Of a stretch of DNA of 64,000 nt, positions 45,093 to 55,493 are shown piece after piece. The stretch is from Shinella fusca (GTDB taxonomy: Bacteria > Pseudomonadota > Alphaproteobacteria > Rhizobiales > Rhizobiaceae). The position numbers and the translations under genes are program-made. The notes under the pieces are model-generated. The model was not told the origin of the DNA, did no database searches, and saw only the letters and a program-made list of their open reading frames with translations. The stretch's first letter is position 1; every line of letters starts with the position of its first letter. Where the stretch lies: contig NZ_JACHIK010000001.1 in assembly GCF_014203155.1 (NCBI RefSeq), positions 1 through 64,000 on the forward strand, in the 5' to 3' direction.

Positions 45093-45581
45093 CTATTCCT
45101 CGCCGCTCTTCTGGTTGTCGACCATCATGTAGTCGAGCGGCATCTCGGTCGTGTACTTGATCTGCTCCATCGCGAAGGCGGAGGAGACGTCGCGGATCTC
45201 GATGCGGGCGATCATGCGCTTGTAGAAGGCATCGTACGCGGCGATATCCGGCACGACGACGCGCAGGAGATAGTCCACCTCGCCGCTCATGCGGTAGAAC
45301 TCCACAACTTCCGGAAACTCGACGATCACCTCGGAAAAGCGCTTCAGCCATTCCGTCGAATGGGAATTGGTGCGGATCGAGACGAAGACCGTGACCTTCG
45401 TGTTGATCTTCGCCGGATCGAGCAGCGCCACGCGCTTGCGGATCACGCCGTCCTCTTCCATCTTCTGGATGCGCCGCCAGCATGGCGTGGTCGAAAGCCC
45501 CACCTTCTTGGCGAGGTCCGCCACCGCCAGCGTGGAATCTTCCTGCAAAAGGCGCAGGATTTTACGGTCCAGACGATCCAT
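45093..45581 (-). CDS. Lrp/AsnC family transcriptional regulator
   Basis: A 162-residue regulator. N-terminal helix-turn-helix (VADLAKKVGLSTTPCWRRI) and C-terminal RAM/ligand-binding domain (GEVDYLLRVVVPDIAAYDAF) are clear. Members sense amino acids and form octamers. Its promoter region contains long inverted arms. Alphaproteobacterial Lrp proteins often control amino-acid catabolism; the specific target is not apparent, though the ABC transporter and dehydrogenase are nearby. Confidence 0.93.
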   Translation of the reverse strand: MDRLDRKILRLLQEDSTLAVADLAKKVGLSTTPCWRRIQKMEEDGVIRKRVALLDPAKINTKVTVFVSIRTNSHSTEWLKRFSEVIVEFPEVVEFYRMSGEVDYLLRVVVPDIAAYDAFYKRMIARIEIRDVSSAFAMEQIKYTTEMPLDYMMVDNQKSGEE

Positions 45582-45624
45582 CGGGCTCCCTCGGGGCAGA
45601 TCCGCGACGCGTTAGCATGCGGGG

Positions 45625-45700
45625 CTGCGTGAAACAAAAGAAATTTAATTCCCTCATATAGCGGTTTCGCTGCAAATTGAAAGAATTGTGTTTCACGCAG
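45625..45700. promoter_or_regulatory. 12-bp inverted repeat in the Lrp promoter region
   Basis: CTGCGTGAAACA (45625-45636) and TGTTTCACGCAG (45689-45700) are perfect inverted arms 52 bp apart, enclosing an AT-rich stretch with AAGAAATTTAATT and AAATTGAAAG. The right arm reaches into the last codons of the UDG gene. Lrp-type regulators bind such spaced AT-rich sites, so autoregulation is likely. Confidence 0.6.
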
Positions 45701-46343
45701 TCAGGGTTTTCACCCGCTTTCGCAGTTCCGGCAGCACCTCTTCCTCGAACCACGGATTGCGCTTCAGCCAGGCCGTGTTGCGCCAGGAGGGATGCGGCAT
45801 CGCCAGCACGGCCGGCCCCTCGTTGCGGCCGAGATGACGGCGCCAGTCGCGCACCGTCTCGGTCATGCTCGGCGCCTTCGCCCGGCCGAGATGCCAGGCC
45901 TGCGCATATTGGCCGATCGCCAGCACCAGCTCGACCTGCGGCATGGCCGCCATGATGCGGGCGCGCCAGAGCGGGGCGCATTCGCGCCGCGGCGGCAGGT
46001 CGCTGCCATGCGCGTCGTAGCCGGGAAAGCAGAAGCCCATCGGCACGATGGCGAATTTCTTCGGATCGTAGAATTCCTCGCGCGTCACGCCGAGCCAGGT
46101 GCGCAGCCGGTCGCCGGAGGCATCGTTGAACGGCAGGCCGCTTTCATGCACCCGAAGCCCCGGCGCCTGCCCGGCGATGAGGATGCGCGCGGTATCGGAA
46201 ATCACCGCCACGGGCCGCGGCTCGTGCGGCAGGCGGTCCGCCGGCCCCCGGGCCGGCGCGTCGCGACAGAGGCGGCAGGCCGCGATCGCCGCGGAAAGTG
46301 CGGCAAGGTCCTCGGCGGGTTCTGCGTCTTTCCTGTCGGTCAC
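45693..46343 (-). CDS. Uracil-DNA glycosylase superfamily protein (Fe-S type)
   Basis: A 216-residue protein of the UDG superfamily, which cuts damaged bases from DNA. Motif 1 is GQAPGLRVHESGLPF (58-72) and motif 2 is MPHPSWRN. Four cysteines at 23, 26, 105 and 122 have the spacing used to hold a 4Fe-4S cluster in family 4/5 enzymes. The start overlaps the nuclease gene stop by 4 bases, so the two are co-translated. The exact subfamily and base specificity are uncertain. Confidence 0.85.
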   Translation of the reverse strand: MTDRKDAEPAEDLAALSAAIAACRLCRDAPARGPADRLPHEPRPVAVISDTARILIAGQAPGLRVHESGLPFNDASGDRLRTWLGVTREEFYDPKKFAIVPMGFCFPGYDAHGSDLPPRRECAPLWRARIMAAMPQVELVLAIGQYAQAWHLGRAKAPSMTETVRDWRRHLGRNEGPAVLAMPHPSWRNTAWLKRNPWFEEEVLPELRKRVKTLTA

Positions 46344-46906
46344 GTCAATCCCATTGCCTTGAGGAGGCCGCCGATCAGGCCGCCTTCCCCTTCATGCGTG
46401 TCTTCCTGCGGCCGGCCGTTCATGCGGCGCCAGTCCTGCGGCATGTCGAACGTGCTGCTCCACAGGCCCTTCCGCTCGGCCTTCGCGAGTCGCTCCTCAT
46501 TCTCATAGCCGCCATAGGCGACGGCAAGCCCCTCGCGCACCATGCGCGCGCCGAGGTCTTCGCCGTTCGCCTCGCAGCGCGCCAGCCAGCGGTCGTACTT
46601 GTCGCGGCCTTCGGCCTTGCAGGTAATGGGCCCGGCGCGCAGGAGTTCCGCAAGCCGCGAGCGGGCGGCGACGCCGCAGCGCCATTCCACCCCGTCCCGC
46701 CGGCAGGCCTGCATCATCTCCGGCGAATCCATGCCCATGAGGCGGATGCGATGGCCGTCGAGCGTCAGCGTGTCGCCGTCCGCCGCCCTCGCGCTGCCGG
46801 TCACCGTCTCGCCGCCGCCGCCGTCGATGCGCGCCACGATGAGCGCCGTCAGCGCGAGGATCGCCGCCGCAACGCCGATGTCGCGCGCCTTCCTGGAAAG
46901 TCCCAT
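46340..46906 (-). CDS. Thermonuclease (SNase) family protein
   Basis: A 188-residue protein with an N-terminal signal anchor (DIGVAAAILALTALIVAR) and an SNase-like domain: ADGDTLTLDGHRIRLMGMDSPE has the catalytic-arginine and substrate motifs, and GRDKYDRWLARC carries the next conserved Arg/Asp. Likely a membrane-bound or periplasmic nuclease. ATG 46906 has GAGGAAC upstream; TTG 46921 is possible. Overlaps the UDG gene by 4 bases. Confidence 0.85.
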   Translation of the reverse strand: MGLSRKARDIGVAAAILALTALIVARIDGGGGETVTGSARAADGDTLTLDGHRIRLMGMDSPEMMQACRRDGVEWRCGVAARSRLAELLRAGPITCKAEGRDKYDRWLARCEANGEDLGARMVREGLAVAYGGYENEERLAKAERKGLWSSTFDMPQDWRRMNGRPQEDTHEGEGGLIGGLLKAMGLT

Positions 46907-47065
46907 GAACAGGTTCCTCAATATGATGCCGCTGCGTCCTATGCCGGACGCATCCGATTCCGGTGGGCGGAAAATGCCGGAATGGTTCGCAAATGGTTTA
47001 TGCGCGGCAGCATCTTCTTAAGGATTCCTCCCTAGAATTCAACGCTGTCCGCAACAGTGCAACCC

Positions 47066-48604
<1,539 letters not shown>

Positions 48605-48617
48605 GGCACCCGCCGCG

Positions 48618-48759
48618 TGGACCCTCGGGTCAAGCCCGAGGATGACGGAGGGGTGGAGACGTCACTCGCCTATCGAACAGCGCGGCACGCGGCGCCGTTG
48701 CGATCACCGCCATGCTTTTCTCTTCCGTCGTCATCCTCGGGCTTGACCCGGGGATCCAC
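48618..48759. repeat. Paired REP-like palindromes (copy pair 4)
   Basis: Copy one (48618-48648): TGGACCCTCGGGTCAAGC then CCGAGGATGACGG. Copy two (48727-48759): GTCGTCATCCTCGGGCTTG then ACCCGGGGATCCAC. Inverted relative to each other, between the convergent histidine kinase and diacylglycerol kinase genes. In this pair one ATC and one AGG have changed to ACC and GGG. Confidence 0.9.
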
Positions 48760-48773
48760 CGGCGCGGCACGCC

Positions 48774-49151
48774 TCAGAGGAACCTGGAGATCACCACATA
48801 TCCCGCATAGCCGGCATTGGCGATGATGAGGCAGAAGACGGCGAAGGAGCCGAGGTCCTTGGAGTGCTTGCCCATCTCGGAGATTTCCGGCGACACGCGG
48901 TCGACGATCTCCTCGATGGCGGTGTTCAGCGCCTCGAAGGCGACCATCAGCAGGAAGAGGATGGCCATCGCCACATACTGGAAGAACGAGGCGCCCACGG
49001 CCACGAAGACGGCCATGGCGACGGCGAAGGCGATCAGCTCGTGGCGGAAGGCGGATTCGCCGAAGAGCCGCCTTGCGCCGCCGGCCGAATAGGTCGCCGC
49101 CGCGATGAGGTGGCTGAAGCCCGTCTTCTTGTCGATTGGCGCCTGGCCCAT
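48774..49151 (-). CDS. dgkA: Diacylglycerol kinase
   Basis: A 125-residue three-helix membrane enzyme of the DgkA type. The family core is [18 protein letters not shown] with catalytic Glu residues, and a preceding [22 protein letters not shown] amphipathic region is typical. It recycles diacylglycerol left by periplasmic glucan or phosphoglycerol transfer; the LTA-synthase-like enzyme in this window produces diacylglycerol, though far away. ATG 49151 is chosen; a longer frame opens at 49202. Confidence 0.93.
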   Translation of the reverse strand: MGQAPIDKKTGFSHLIAAATYSAGGARRLFGESAFRHELIAFAVAMAVFVAVGASFFQYVAMAILFLLMVAFEALNTAIEEIVDRVSPEISEMGKHSKDLGSFAVFCLIIANAGYAGYVVISRFL

Positions 49152-49235
49152 TCCCGCAATCCCGATCCTGTCGCGGCCCCGAGGCGCGCCCGGGGCTCTC
49201 AATCCACGCCATTGAGGCTTTTTGCCGGCGTACCG

Positions 49236-50252
49236 TTAAGAGCGGTTGCTGACGCCTGCCTGAGCGAAGGTCGCCATGCCGGAATGGCAGGCGGCCGCCG
49301 CCTTGACGATGCCGGCGGCGAGCGCCGCGCCCGTGCCCTCGCCGAGCCGCATGCCGAGCGCCAGAAGCGGCGTCTTGCCGAGCTTCTCGATCGACTTCAG
49401 GTGCCCGGGCTCCGCCGAGACGTGGCCGATGAGGCAATGGTCGAGCGCCGACGGGTTGGCCGCGCGCAGGACCGCCGCGGCGGCCGTCGCGACATAGCCG
49501 TCGATGATGACGGGGATTTTCTGCATGCGCGCGGCGAGGATCGCGCCGGCCATCGCCGCGATCTCGCGCCCGCCGAGGCGGCGCAGCACTTCGAGCGGGT
49601 CGGAAAGGTGGGCGCGGTGAAGCTCGACGGCCTTCTTGACGGCCGCGATCTTGCGCTGGAGCACCTCGCCTTCCGAGCCCGTGCCGGGGCCGACCCACTC
49701 TTCCGCCGTGCCGCCGTAGAGCGCAAGGTTGATGGCGGCGGCAATCGTCGTGTTGCCGATGCCCATCTCGCCGATGCACAGGAGGTCCGTGCCGCCGGCG
49801 ACCGCTTCCATGCCGAAGGCCATGGTGGCGGCGCAGTCACGCTCGGAGAGCGCGGCTTCCTCGGTGATGTCGGCGGTCGGATAGTCGAGCGCGAGGTCGA
49901 AGACCTTGAGGCCGAGATCGTTCGCCACGCAGATCTGGTTGATCGCCGCCCCGCCGGCCGCGAAGTTCTCGACCATCTGCGCCGTGACGGAGGACGGGAA
50001 AGGCGTGATGCCCTGCCTGGTGACGCCGTGGTTGCCCGCGAAGATGGCGACGAGCGGGCGCGTGACGGCGGGCGGGCGGCCGGTCCAGGCGGCAAGCCAG
50101 AAGGCGATCTCCTCGAGCCGGCCGAGCGCCCCCGGCGGCTTTGTCAATTGCGAATCGCGCTCGCGCGCCGCCACCAGCGCCGCCGAATCGGGACCGGGCA
50201 GGTTGCGCAGCAATTCACGAAAATCATCGAACGGCAGGCCGCTGGCACTCAT
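49236..50252 (-). CDS. cobT: Nicotinate-nucleotide-dimethylbenzimidazole phosphoribosyltransferase
   Basis: Makes alpha-ribazole phosphate from nicotinate mononucleotide and 5,6-dimethylbenzimidazole (the product of BluB) for the cobalamin lower ligand. The 338-residue protein has PGALGRLEEIAFWL, the IFAGNHGVTRQGI motif, the GEMGIGNTTIA motif and the catalytic glutamate near residue 305 in MRLGEGTG. Divergent from cobS across 338 bp with a REP pair. No cobalamin riboswitch was seen here, unlike for bluB. In pseudomonads the same enzyme is called CobU. Confidence 0.95.
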   Translation of the reverse strand: MSASGLPFDDFRELLRNLPGPDSAALVAARERDSQLTKPPGALGRLEEIAFWLAAWTGRPPAVTRPLVAIFAGNHGVTRQGITPFPSSVTAQMVENFAAGGAAINQICVANDLGLKVFDLALDYPTADITEEAALSERDCAATMAFGMEAVAGGTDLLCIGEMGIGNTTIAAAINLALYGGTAEEWVGPGTGSEGEVLQRKIAAVKKAVELHRAHLSDPLEVLRRLGGREIAAMAGAILAARMQKIPVIIDGYVATAAAAVLRAANPSALDHCLIGHVSAEPGHLKSIEKLGKTPLLALGMRLGEGTGAALAAGIVKAAAACHSGMATFAQAGVSNRS

Positions 50253-50398
50253 CTTGGGGAATTCCTCGGGTTGGGGCTTTCAAAGGCGGGTGTTTGGTGT
50301 CTCCTAATAGAGCGAGGGCGCGAATCCGACAACCGCATTTGCGGCGGCGTTCATGGCCTTTTGCGGCAGGGTGATTTTGAGGGACGTGCCGTATTGGG

Positions 50399-50540
50399 TG
50401 GATCCTCGGGTCGAGCCCGAGGATGACGGAGTTAGGGGAGATGGCGGAGGACGACGGACGCGTTGCAGAAGCCTGCAAGGCGCTTAAATCCCCGAACCTC
50501 CCTTTGGGTCGTCATCCTCGGGCTCGACCCGAGGATCCAC
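50399..50540. repeat. Paired REP-like palindromes (copy pair 5)
   Basis: Copy one (50399-50430): TGGATCCTCGGGTCGAGCC then CGAGGATGACGG. Copy two (50509-50540), inverted: GTCGTCATCCTCGGGCTCG then ACCCGAGGATCCAC. Between the divergent cobT and cobS, about 50 bases upstream of the cobS start. The rest of the 338-bp gap shows no gene. Confidence 0.92.
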
Positions 50541-50590
50541 CCCATACGGCACACCATCGCGACACCCCTCCTTCAAGCAGGGGCTCCACA

Positions 50591-51373
50591 GTGACCATCC
50601 AGGACTTCATCGACGATACCGCCCGCTCCGTCGCCTTCCTCTCGCGCGTGCCGGTGCCGCAGCGGCATTTCATCGGCCATGACGGGCGGCTGTCGCGGGC
50701 GGTGCGGGCCTTTCCATTGGCCGGCGTGCTGATCGTGCTGCCGGCCGCGGCGCTCGCCGCGATCCTTTCGGCGCTGCACGGCCCGCCGCTCCTCGTCGCC
50801 TTCGCCGCGCTCGCCCTCCAGGTGCTCGTCACCGGCGCGCTGCACGAGGACGGGCTTTCCGACAGCGCGGACGGCATCGGCGGCGGGCGCGACCGGGAAA
50901 GCGCGCTCGCCATCATGAAGGACAGCCGCGTCGGCTCCTACGGCGCGGTCGCCCTCGTCCTGTCCTTCGGCCTGCGCGCGGCCGCCATCGCCGCGCTCGC
51001 CGCCGCCCTCACCCCATCCGGCCTCGGCATGGTGCTGCTCGCCGTCGCTGCCGCCGGCCGCACGGCGATGGTCTGGCACTGGTCGCTGCTGCCGCCCGCC
51101 CGGCGCGACGGCGTCGCCGCCTCGGTCGGCGAGCCGGAAAGCGGCGCGACCCGCTTCGCGCTCATAAGCGGCATCGTGATCGCCGCCCTCCTGCTCCTGC
51201 CGCACGGCACGGTGCTTTCCGTCCTTGTCGCGCTTGCCGCGGCCATCCTCGCCGTCCTCGCCTTCAACCGCGTGGCGCTGCGCAAGATCGGCGGGCATAC
51301 GGGCGACACGATCGGCGCGACGGAACAGTTCGCGGAAATGGCCGTGCTCTTCGCCCTTGCCATGACGCTCTGA
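50591..51373 (+). CDS. cobS: Adenosylcobinamide-GDP ribazoletransferase
   Basis: Joins adenosylcobinamide-GDP to alpha-ribazole, the last step of cobalamin assembly, in the inner membrane. The 260-residue protein has six or so membrane segments and the CobS motif HEDGLSDSADGIGGG with MKDSRVGSYG. The start is GTG 50591 (VTIQDFIDD) with AGGGG 8 nt upstream; the frame open to 50423 adds residues from the REP-containing gap. Also called CobV. Followed at once by a DUF1289 gene and an aspartic protease. Confidence 0.93.
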   Translation: MTIQDFIDDTARSVAFLSRVPVPQRHFIGHDGRLSRAVRAFPLAGVLIVLPAAALAAILSALHGPPLLVAFAALALQVLVTGALHEDGLSDSADGIGGGRDRESALAIMKDSRVGSYGAVALVLSFGLRAAAIAALAAALTPSGLGMVLLAVAAAGRTAMVWHWSLLPPARRDGVAASVGEPESGATRFALISGIVIAALLLLPHGTVLSVLVALAAAILAVLAFNRVALRKIGGHTGDTIGATEQFAEMAVLFALAMTL

Positions 51374-51408
51374 GCCGCCGATATAAAAGAGGCAACTCTG
51401 GAGCCGCG

Positions 51409-51630
51409 ATGGAATCGCCCTGCATTCTCGTCTGTTCGATCGACATGGTGACCGGCTACTGCTTCGGCTGCGGCCGCACGCAGGCGGAAATCGGCGCGTG
51501 GACGCTCTACACGTCCGAGGAGCGCCGCGCGATCATGGCCGAACTGCCGGCGCGCCTTGCCACCGTCGAACGCAAACCCCGGCGCGAGACCCGGCGCGCG
51601 CGCATGGCGCGGGAGCGCGGCGAGGCATGA
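51409..51630 (+). CDS. DUF1289 small cysteine protein
   Basis: A 73-residue protein with four cysteines in the DUF1289 pattern: SPCILVCSID, CFGCGRTQAEI, then WTLYTSEERRAI and a basic C-terminus (RKPRRETRRARMARE). The cysteines suggest metal binding. Its stop overlaps the next gene (ATGA), so the two are coupled. 35 bp after cobS. Confidence 0.9.
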   Translation: MESPCILVCSIDMVTGYCFGCGRTQAEIGAWTLYTSEERRAIMAELPARLATVERKPRRETRRARMARERGEA

Positions 51631-52325
51631 GGCTCTATCTCCTCCTCGGCATCATCGCCGCGGGGCTCGCCCTCCTCATCCTCAACCACGACGGCGGCCG
51701 CACGCTCGGCATCGCAAATGACGATTTCGGCCGCCTGGTGACGCTCTCGGCCATCGCCACGATGCTGGCGACCGGCTTCCTCGCCAGCCGCCGCCAATGG
51801 GGCGAAAGCCTGCGCCACGCCGCCGTCTGGCTGGTCATCATCCTGGCGCTGGCCGCCGGATACATCTACCGCTTCGATCTTGAGGCCATGGGCAACCGCC
51901 TCACCGCCGGCCTCGTTCCCGGCCGCGCGGTGGTGACGACCGGCGCGGGCGGCGAGCAGATCCTCGTCATCCACAAGGGCGTCTCCGGCCATTTCGAGGC
52001 GGACGTCGCCATCGACGACACGCCGCTGCGCATGCTGGTCGATACGGGCGCAAGCTCGATCGTGCTCACCTACGAGGACGCCATGCGCCTCGGCATCGAT
52101 CCCGGCAACCTCGTCTTCTCCATCGAGGTCGCCACCGCCAACGGGCGGGCGCTCGCCGCGCCCGTGACGCTGCGGGAGGTCACCATCGGCCCCATCCACC
52201 GCGGCGCGATCCGCGGCATGGTGACGGAAGAAGGCCGGCTCGACCAGAGCCTGCTCGGCATGAGCTTCCTCGAAACCCTCGGCTCCATCGAGATCACGCG
52301 CGACGAATTGCGGCTGAAGGACTGA
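51627..52325 (+). CDS. Retropepsin-like aspartic protease (TIGR02281, clan AA)
   Basis: A 232-residue protein: an N-terminal membrane segment (LYLLLGIIAAGLALLIL), a second near 75-90, then a clan-AA aspartic protease domain with the catalytic LVDTGASSIVLT and a second strand FSIEVATANG. Single-domain family members dimerise to form the active site, which should lie in the periplasm. Start ATG 51627 overlaps the DUF1289 stop. TIGR02281 proteins are common in Rhizobiales and their substrates are unknown. Confidence 0.9.
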   Translation: MRLYLLLGIIAAGLALLILNHDGGRTLGIANDDFGRLVTLSAIATMLATGFLASRRQWGESLRHAAVWLVIILALAAGYIYRFDLEAMGNRLTAGLVPGRAVVTTGAGGEQILVIHKGVSGHFEADVAIDDTPLRMLVDTGASSIVLTYEDAMRLGIDPGNLVFSIEVATANGRALAAPVTLREVTIGPIHRGAIRGMVTEEGRLDQSLLGMSFLETLGSIEITRDELRLKD

Positions 52326-52329
52326 GCCC

Positions 52330-53091
52330 TCAGTTCTTCAGCTTGTAGCCGGTCTTGAAGATCCAGGCGGTGATCGACAGGCACACGAGAAGGAAGCAGA
52401 GCACCGTCACGAGGCTGACGACGGGGCTGACGTCGGCGATCTCGTAGAAGCTCCAGCGGAAGCCGGAGACGAGGTAGAGCACCGGGTTGAAATGGCTCAC
52501 CGTCTGCCAGAAGGGCGGCAGCATGTGGATCGAGTAGAAGCTACCGCCGAGGAAGACGAGCGGCGGGACGATCAGCATCGGGAAGAGGTTGAGCTGCTCG
52601 AAATCCTTCGCCCAGATGCCGATCATGAAGCCGAACAGCGAGAAGCTCACCGCCGTCAGCACGAAGAACAGCACCATCATGAGCGGGTGCTTGATGGAAA
52701 TGTCGACGAAGAGCGAGGCCGTCAGGAGGATGATCGTGCCGACGATCAGCCCCTTGGTCGCCGCCGCCCCGACATAGCCGATGACGATCTCAATCATCGA
52801 GACGGGCGCGGAGAGGATCTCGTAGATCGTGCCGGTGAATTTCGGGAAGTAGATGCCGAAGGAGCCGTTGCCGATGCACTGGTTGAGCAGCGTCAGCATG
52901 ATGAGGCCGGGTGCGATGAAGGCGCCGTAGGAGACGCCCTGCACCTCCTGCATGCGCGAGCCGATGGCCGCGCCGAAGACGATGAAATAGAGCGAGGTGG
53001 TGATGACGGGCGACACGACGCTCTGCAGCAGCGTGCGGCGCGTCCTCGCCATTTCGAAGAAGTAGATGGACTTGATCGCCTCGAAGTTCAT
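52330..53091 (-). CDS. ABC-2 type exporter permease
   Basis: A 253-residue six-segment permease of the ABC-2 (YadH/DrrB-like) family: [42 protein letters not shown]-type motif in [15 protein letters not shown]. It pairs with the upstream ATPase; the start ATG 53091 overlaps the ATPase stop. The longer frame to 53172 is out of the family. The exported substrate is unknown (drug or lipid). Confidence 0.92.
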   Translation of the reverse strand: MNFEAIKSIYFFEMARTRRTLLQSVVSPVITTSLYFIVFGAAIGSRMQEVQGVSYGAFIAPGLIMLTLLNQCIGNGSFGIYFPKFTGTIYEILSAPVSMIEIVIGYVGAAATKGLIVGTIILLTASLFVDISIKHPLMMVLFFVLTAVSFSLFGFMIGIWAKDFEQLNLFPMLIVPPLVFLGGSFYSIHMLPPFWQTVSHFNPVLYLVSGFRWSFYEIADVSPVVSLVTVLCFLLVCLSITAWIFKTGYKLKN

Positions 53092-54014
53092 TTGCCTGCC
53101 CCCACCAGTTCCACGAAAATGTCTTCCAGCGAACTCTGCTCGGTGGAGATGTCCCTGACCCGCAATCCGCACTGCGAGAGCGCCGAAAGCAGCGACGAGA
53201 TGCCCGTCCGCTCGCCAGACGAGTCGAATTCATAGACGAGCCGGTGCCCCTCTTCGCCGAGCGTCAGCCCGTAGGGCGCCAGCGCGTCGGGGATCGCGGT
53301 TATCGGCTCGGCAAGCTCGACGGTCATCTGCTTGCGGCCGAGCTTGGCCATCAGCGCCTTCTTCTCCTCCACCAGCAGGATCTCGCCGTGGTTGATGACG
53401 CCGATGCGGTCGGCGATCTCCTCGGCCTCCTCGATATAGTGCGTCGTCAGGATGATGGTGACGCCGGCGGCGCGCAGGCGCTCCACGAGCTGCCACATGT
53501 CCTTGCGCAGCGAGACGTCGACGCCGGCCGTCGGTTCGTCGAGGAACAGCACCTTCGGCTCGTAGGAGAGCGCCTTGGCGATCAGCACGCGCCGGCGCAT
53601 GCCGCCCGACAGGTGGCGCAGCACCGTGTCCTTCTTGTCGTAGAGCGAGAGGTCCTTCAGGATGCGCTCGATCAGCGCCGGGTCCGGCTTGCAGCCGTGC
53701 AGGCCGCGCGAGAAGGCGACGGTGTTCCACACCGTCTCGAAGGCGTCGAGCGTCAGTTCCTGCGGCACGAGGCCGATGATGGCGCGCGTCTTGCGGAAAT
53801 CGGTGAGGATGTCGTTGCCGGCGACCGTGACCGTGCCGCCGGACGGGGTGACGATGCCGCAGACGATGGAGATCATCGTCGTCTTGCCGGCCCCGTTCGG
53901 GCCGAGCAGGGCAAGGATCTCCCCCTCCTCGATATCGAGGTCGACGCCCTTCAGCGCCGTGAACCCCGATGCGTAGCTCTTGGTGAGATTGCGAATGGAA
54001 ACGATGGGCGCCAT
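53088..54014 (-). CDS. ABC-2 type exporter ATP-binding protein
   Basis: A 308-residue ATPase of the YadG/DrrA type. Walker [10 protein letters not shown], signature [13 protein letters not shown], Walker [14 protein letters not shown] loop [15 protein letters not shown]-terminal domain with degenerate ACT-like strands follows. Translationally coupled to the permease. Upstream, a 9-bp inverted repeat overlaps a CATATA-type -10 sequence. Confidence 0.93.
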   Translation of the reverse strand: MAPIVSIRNLTKSYASGFTALKGVDLDIEEGEILALLGPNGAGKTTMISIVCGIVTPSGGTVTVAGNDILTDFRKTRAIIGLVPQELTLDAFETVWNTVAFSRGLHGCKPDPALIERILKDLSLYDKKDTVLRHLSGGMRRRVLIAKALSYEPKVLFLDEPTAGVDVSLRKDMWQLVERLRAAGVTIILTTHYIEEAEEIADRIGVINHGEILLVEEKKALMAKLGRKQMTVELAEPITAIPDALAPYGLTLGEEGHRLVYEFDSSGERTGISSLLSALSQCGLRVRDISTEQSSLEDIFVELVGAGK

Positions 54015-54045
54015 TGGTGGGTCCGGGAAAAGGGGAATTCATGCG

Positions 54046-54073
54046 GAAGGACACCCTATATGGCGTGTCCTTC
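54046..54073. promoter_or_regulatory. 9-bp inverted repeat upstream of the ABC-2 exporter
   Basis: GAAGGACAC (54046-54054), spacer CCTATATGGC, GTGTCCTTC (54065-54073): perfect arms. On the minus strand it overlaps CATATAG, a possible -10 about 45 bp before the ATPase ATG. A regulator operator is likely. Confidence 0.5.
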
Positions 54074-54112
54074 GTCAATTTTCACCCGGACCTTGGAAAA
54101 AAGTTGCGCCGC

Positions 54113-55303
54113 CTAAAGGCTGCAATGGCGGTAGCCGGACTTCCTCGCCCGCAGGTCGAAATGGAAGTGATCCTTGTGGAAACGGTCGCTGCCGGGACCG
54201 AGCACGGTGGAGAAATACTTGCAGCTATCGCCGCGCACCGCCTTGAGCAGCCCCTTCTCGCGGAAGGCGAAGAAGCCCTTCTTCTCGATGGAGATCGCCT
54301 TGCCGTTCTTCAGCACGATCTTGCCGACGTCGATGGCGTTGCCCTTGGCGTGCTCCGACATGGCGGCGCCCTTCTGCGAGTTCATCGTGCGGCAGGAATA
54401 GGAGGACATCTGGTGGATCGCCGAGACGCCGGAGAGGTAGCGCATGCGCGTCGAGGGCACGAGCTCGTTCTTCACCCAGCGCGCGAAGGCCTCGCTGATC
54501 TGGCAGTTGACCTGCGCGGCCGGCTTGATCTGGATGCCGCCGGAAAGGCCGGACAGCTCGATCGGCCAGTCGATGCCGCAGGAGCGCCCGCGGGAAACGC
54601 GCGGCACGTCGCGGAATGTTACGCCCAGCCGTTGCAGCCGCTGCCGGCAGGCCTTCTCCGAGGCGGGCATGCCGCCCATGGTCTCGGGCATCTGCATGGG
54701 GTTGGAAAGCCGCGGCAGGAAGGCGACCTGCTCGCCCTCCGCGGCCTCACGCCGGCGCGCCGCCTTGTCCGGCACGCGGAGATAGCCTTCGCTTTCCCCG
54801 CCGAGCTCCATGCCGGCCTCCGACATGGGAAGCGCCTCGGACTGGTTGACCGCGCGGGGATCGTCGGTGCCGATGCCGTCGACGACGACCTGCGTGGCAT
54901 TGCCCTCGGCGATCTCGTTGGCCTGCGCTTCCGCAAGGCCCTCGACGCGGCCGACGCCGAGCCCGTCGTCCATGCTGACGCCGCCCTCCGGCACGGAGAG
55001 CGCGCCGGCGCTCGCCTGGACCGGCTCGGCCATGCCCATCGCCTCGTCGCTGTCGATCATCGGCAGGCGTTTCTTCTGCGTGGCGGCGGGCATCGCCTGC
55101 ATGCTCTCGGAGGAATAATCGGGAAGGTCGCCGCCCGTATCGCCGATCTCCATGGCAACCGGGCGGGAGGGCCGGATCGCGCCGACGTCGGCGCCGTCGA
55201 TATCGTCGGGCGGCGTCAGGCCGCCGGAACAGGCGGCGAGCATCGCCGGCAGGAGAAGCAGCCCGAGCGGCCTGCGCAGACGAGAAACGAACGCCATACC
55301 CAT
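54113..55303 (-). CDS. Extensin-like family lipoprotein (LAS-type metallopeptidase fold)
   Basis: A 396-residue protein. The N-terminus is a lipoprotein signal with lipobox MLAACSGG, then an acidic low-complexity region of about 160 residues (DDIDGADVGA and similar), then the extensin-like C-terminal domain: FRDVPRVSRG, GIDWPIELSGL, SYSCRTMN, SEHAKGNAIDV and HKDHFHFDL. SEHAxGxAxD and HxDHxHxD are the zinc-binding pattern of LAS-type peptidases such as D-Ala-D-Ala carboxypeptidase, so cell-wall cutting is plausible. ATG 55303 is chosen; GTG 55309 is upstream. Confidence 0.88.
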   Translation of the reverse strand: MGMAFVSRLRRPLGLLLLPAMLAACSGGLTPPDDIDGADVGAIRPSRPVAMEIGDTGGDLPDYSSESMQAMPAATQKKRLPMIDSDEAMGMAEPVQASAGALSVPEGGVSMDDGLGVGRVEGLAEAQANEIAEGNATQVVVDGIGTDDPRAVNQSEALPMSEAGMELGGESEGYLRVPDKAARRREAAEGEQVAFLPRLSNPMQMPETMGGMPASEKACRQRLQRLGVTFRDVPRVSRGRSCGIDWPIELSGLSGGIQIKPAAQVNCQISEAFARWVKNELVPSTRMRYLSGVSAIHQMSSYSCRTMNSQKGAAMSEHAKGNAIDVGKIVLKNGKAISIEKKGFFAFREKGLLKAVRGDSCKYFSTVLGPGSDRFHKDHFHFDLRARKSGYRHCSL

Positions 55304-55493
55304 TGTCACTTCCGCCCGGCGCCCGCCCCGCCCGATGCGGGGCCCCGTTGCACCATTCCTGTCCGGTTCATCGTGCGGGCCGCCTTTGTCCGCATTCGGA
55401 CGGAACGGCAGCGAAAACCGGGCGCAGGCGCGAACGCCTGCTTTTCCCGGATATTTTCCCGCAACAGGGTAAACGAAGCGTTCCCGCCCAACG

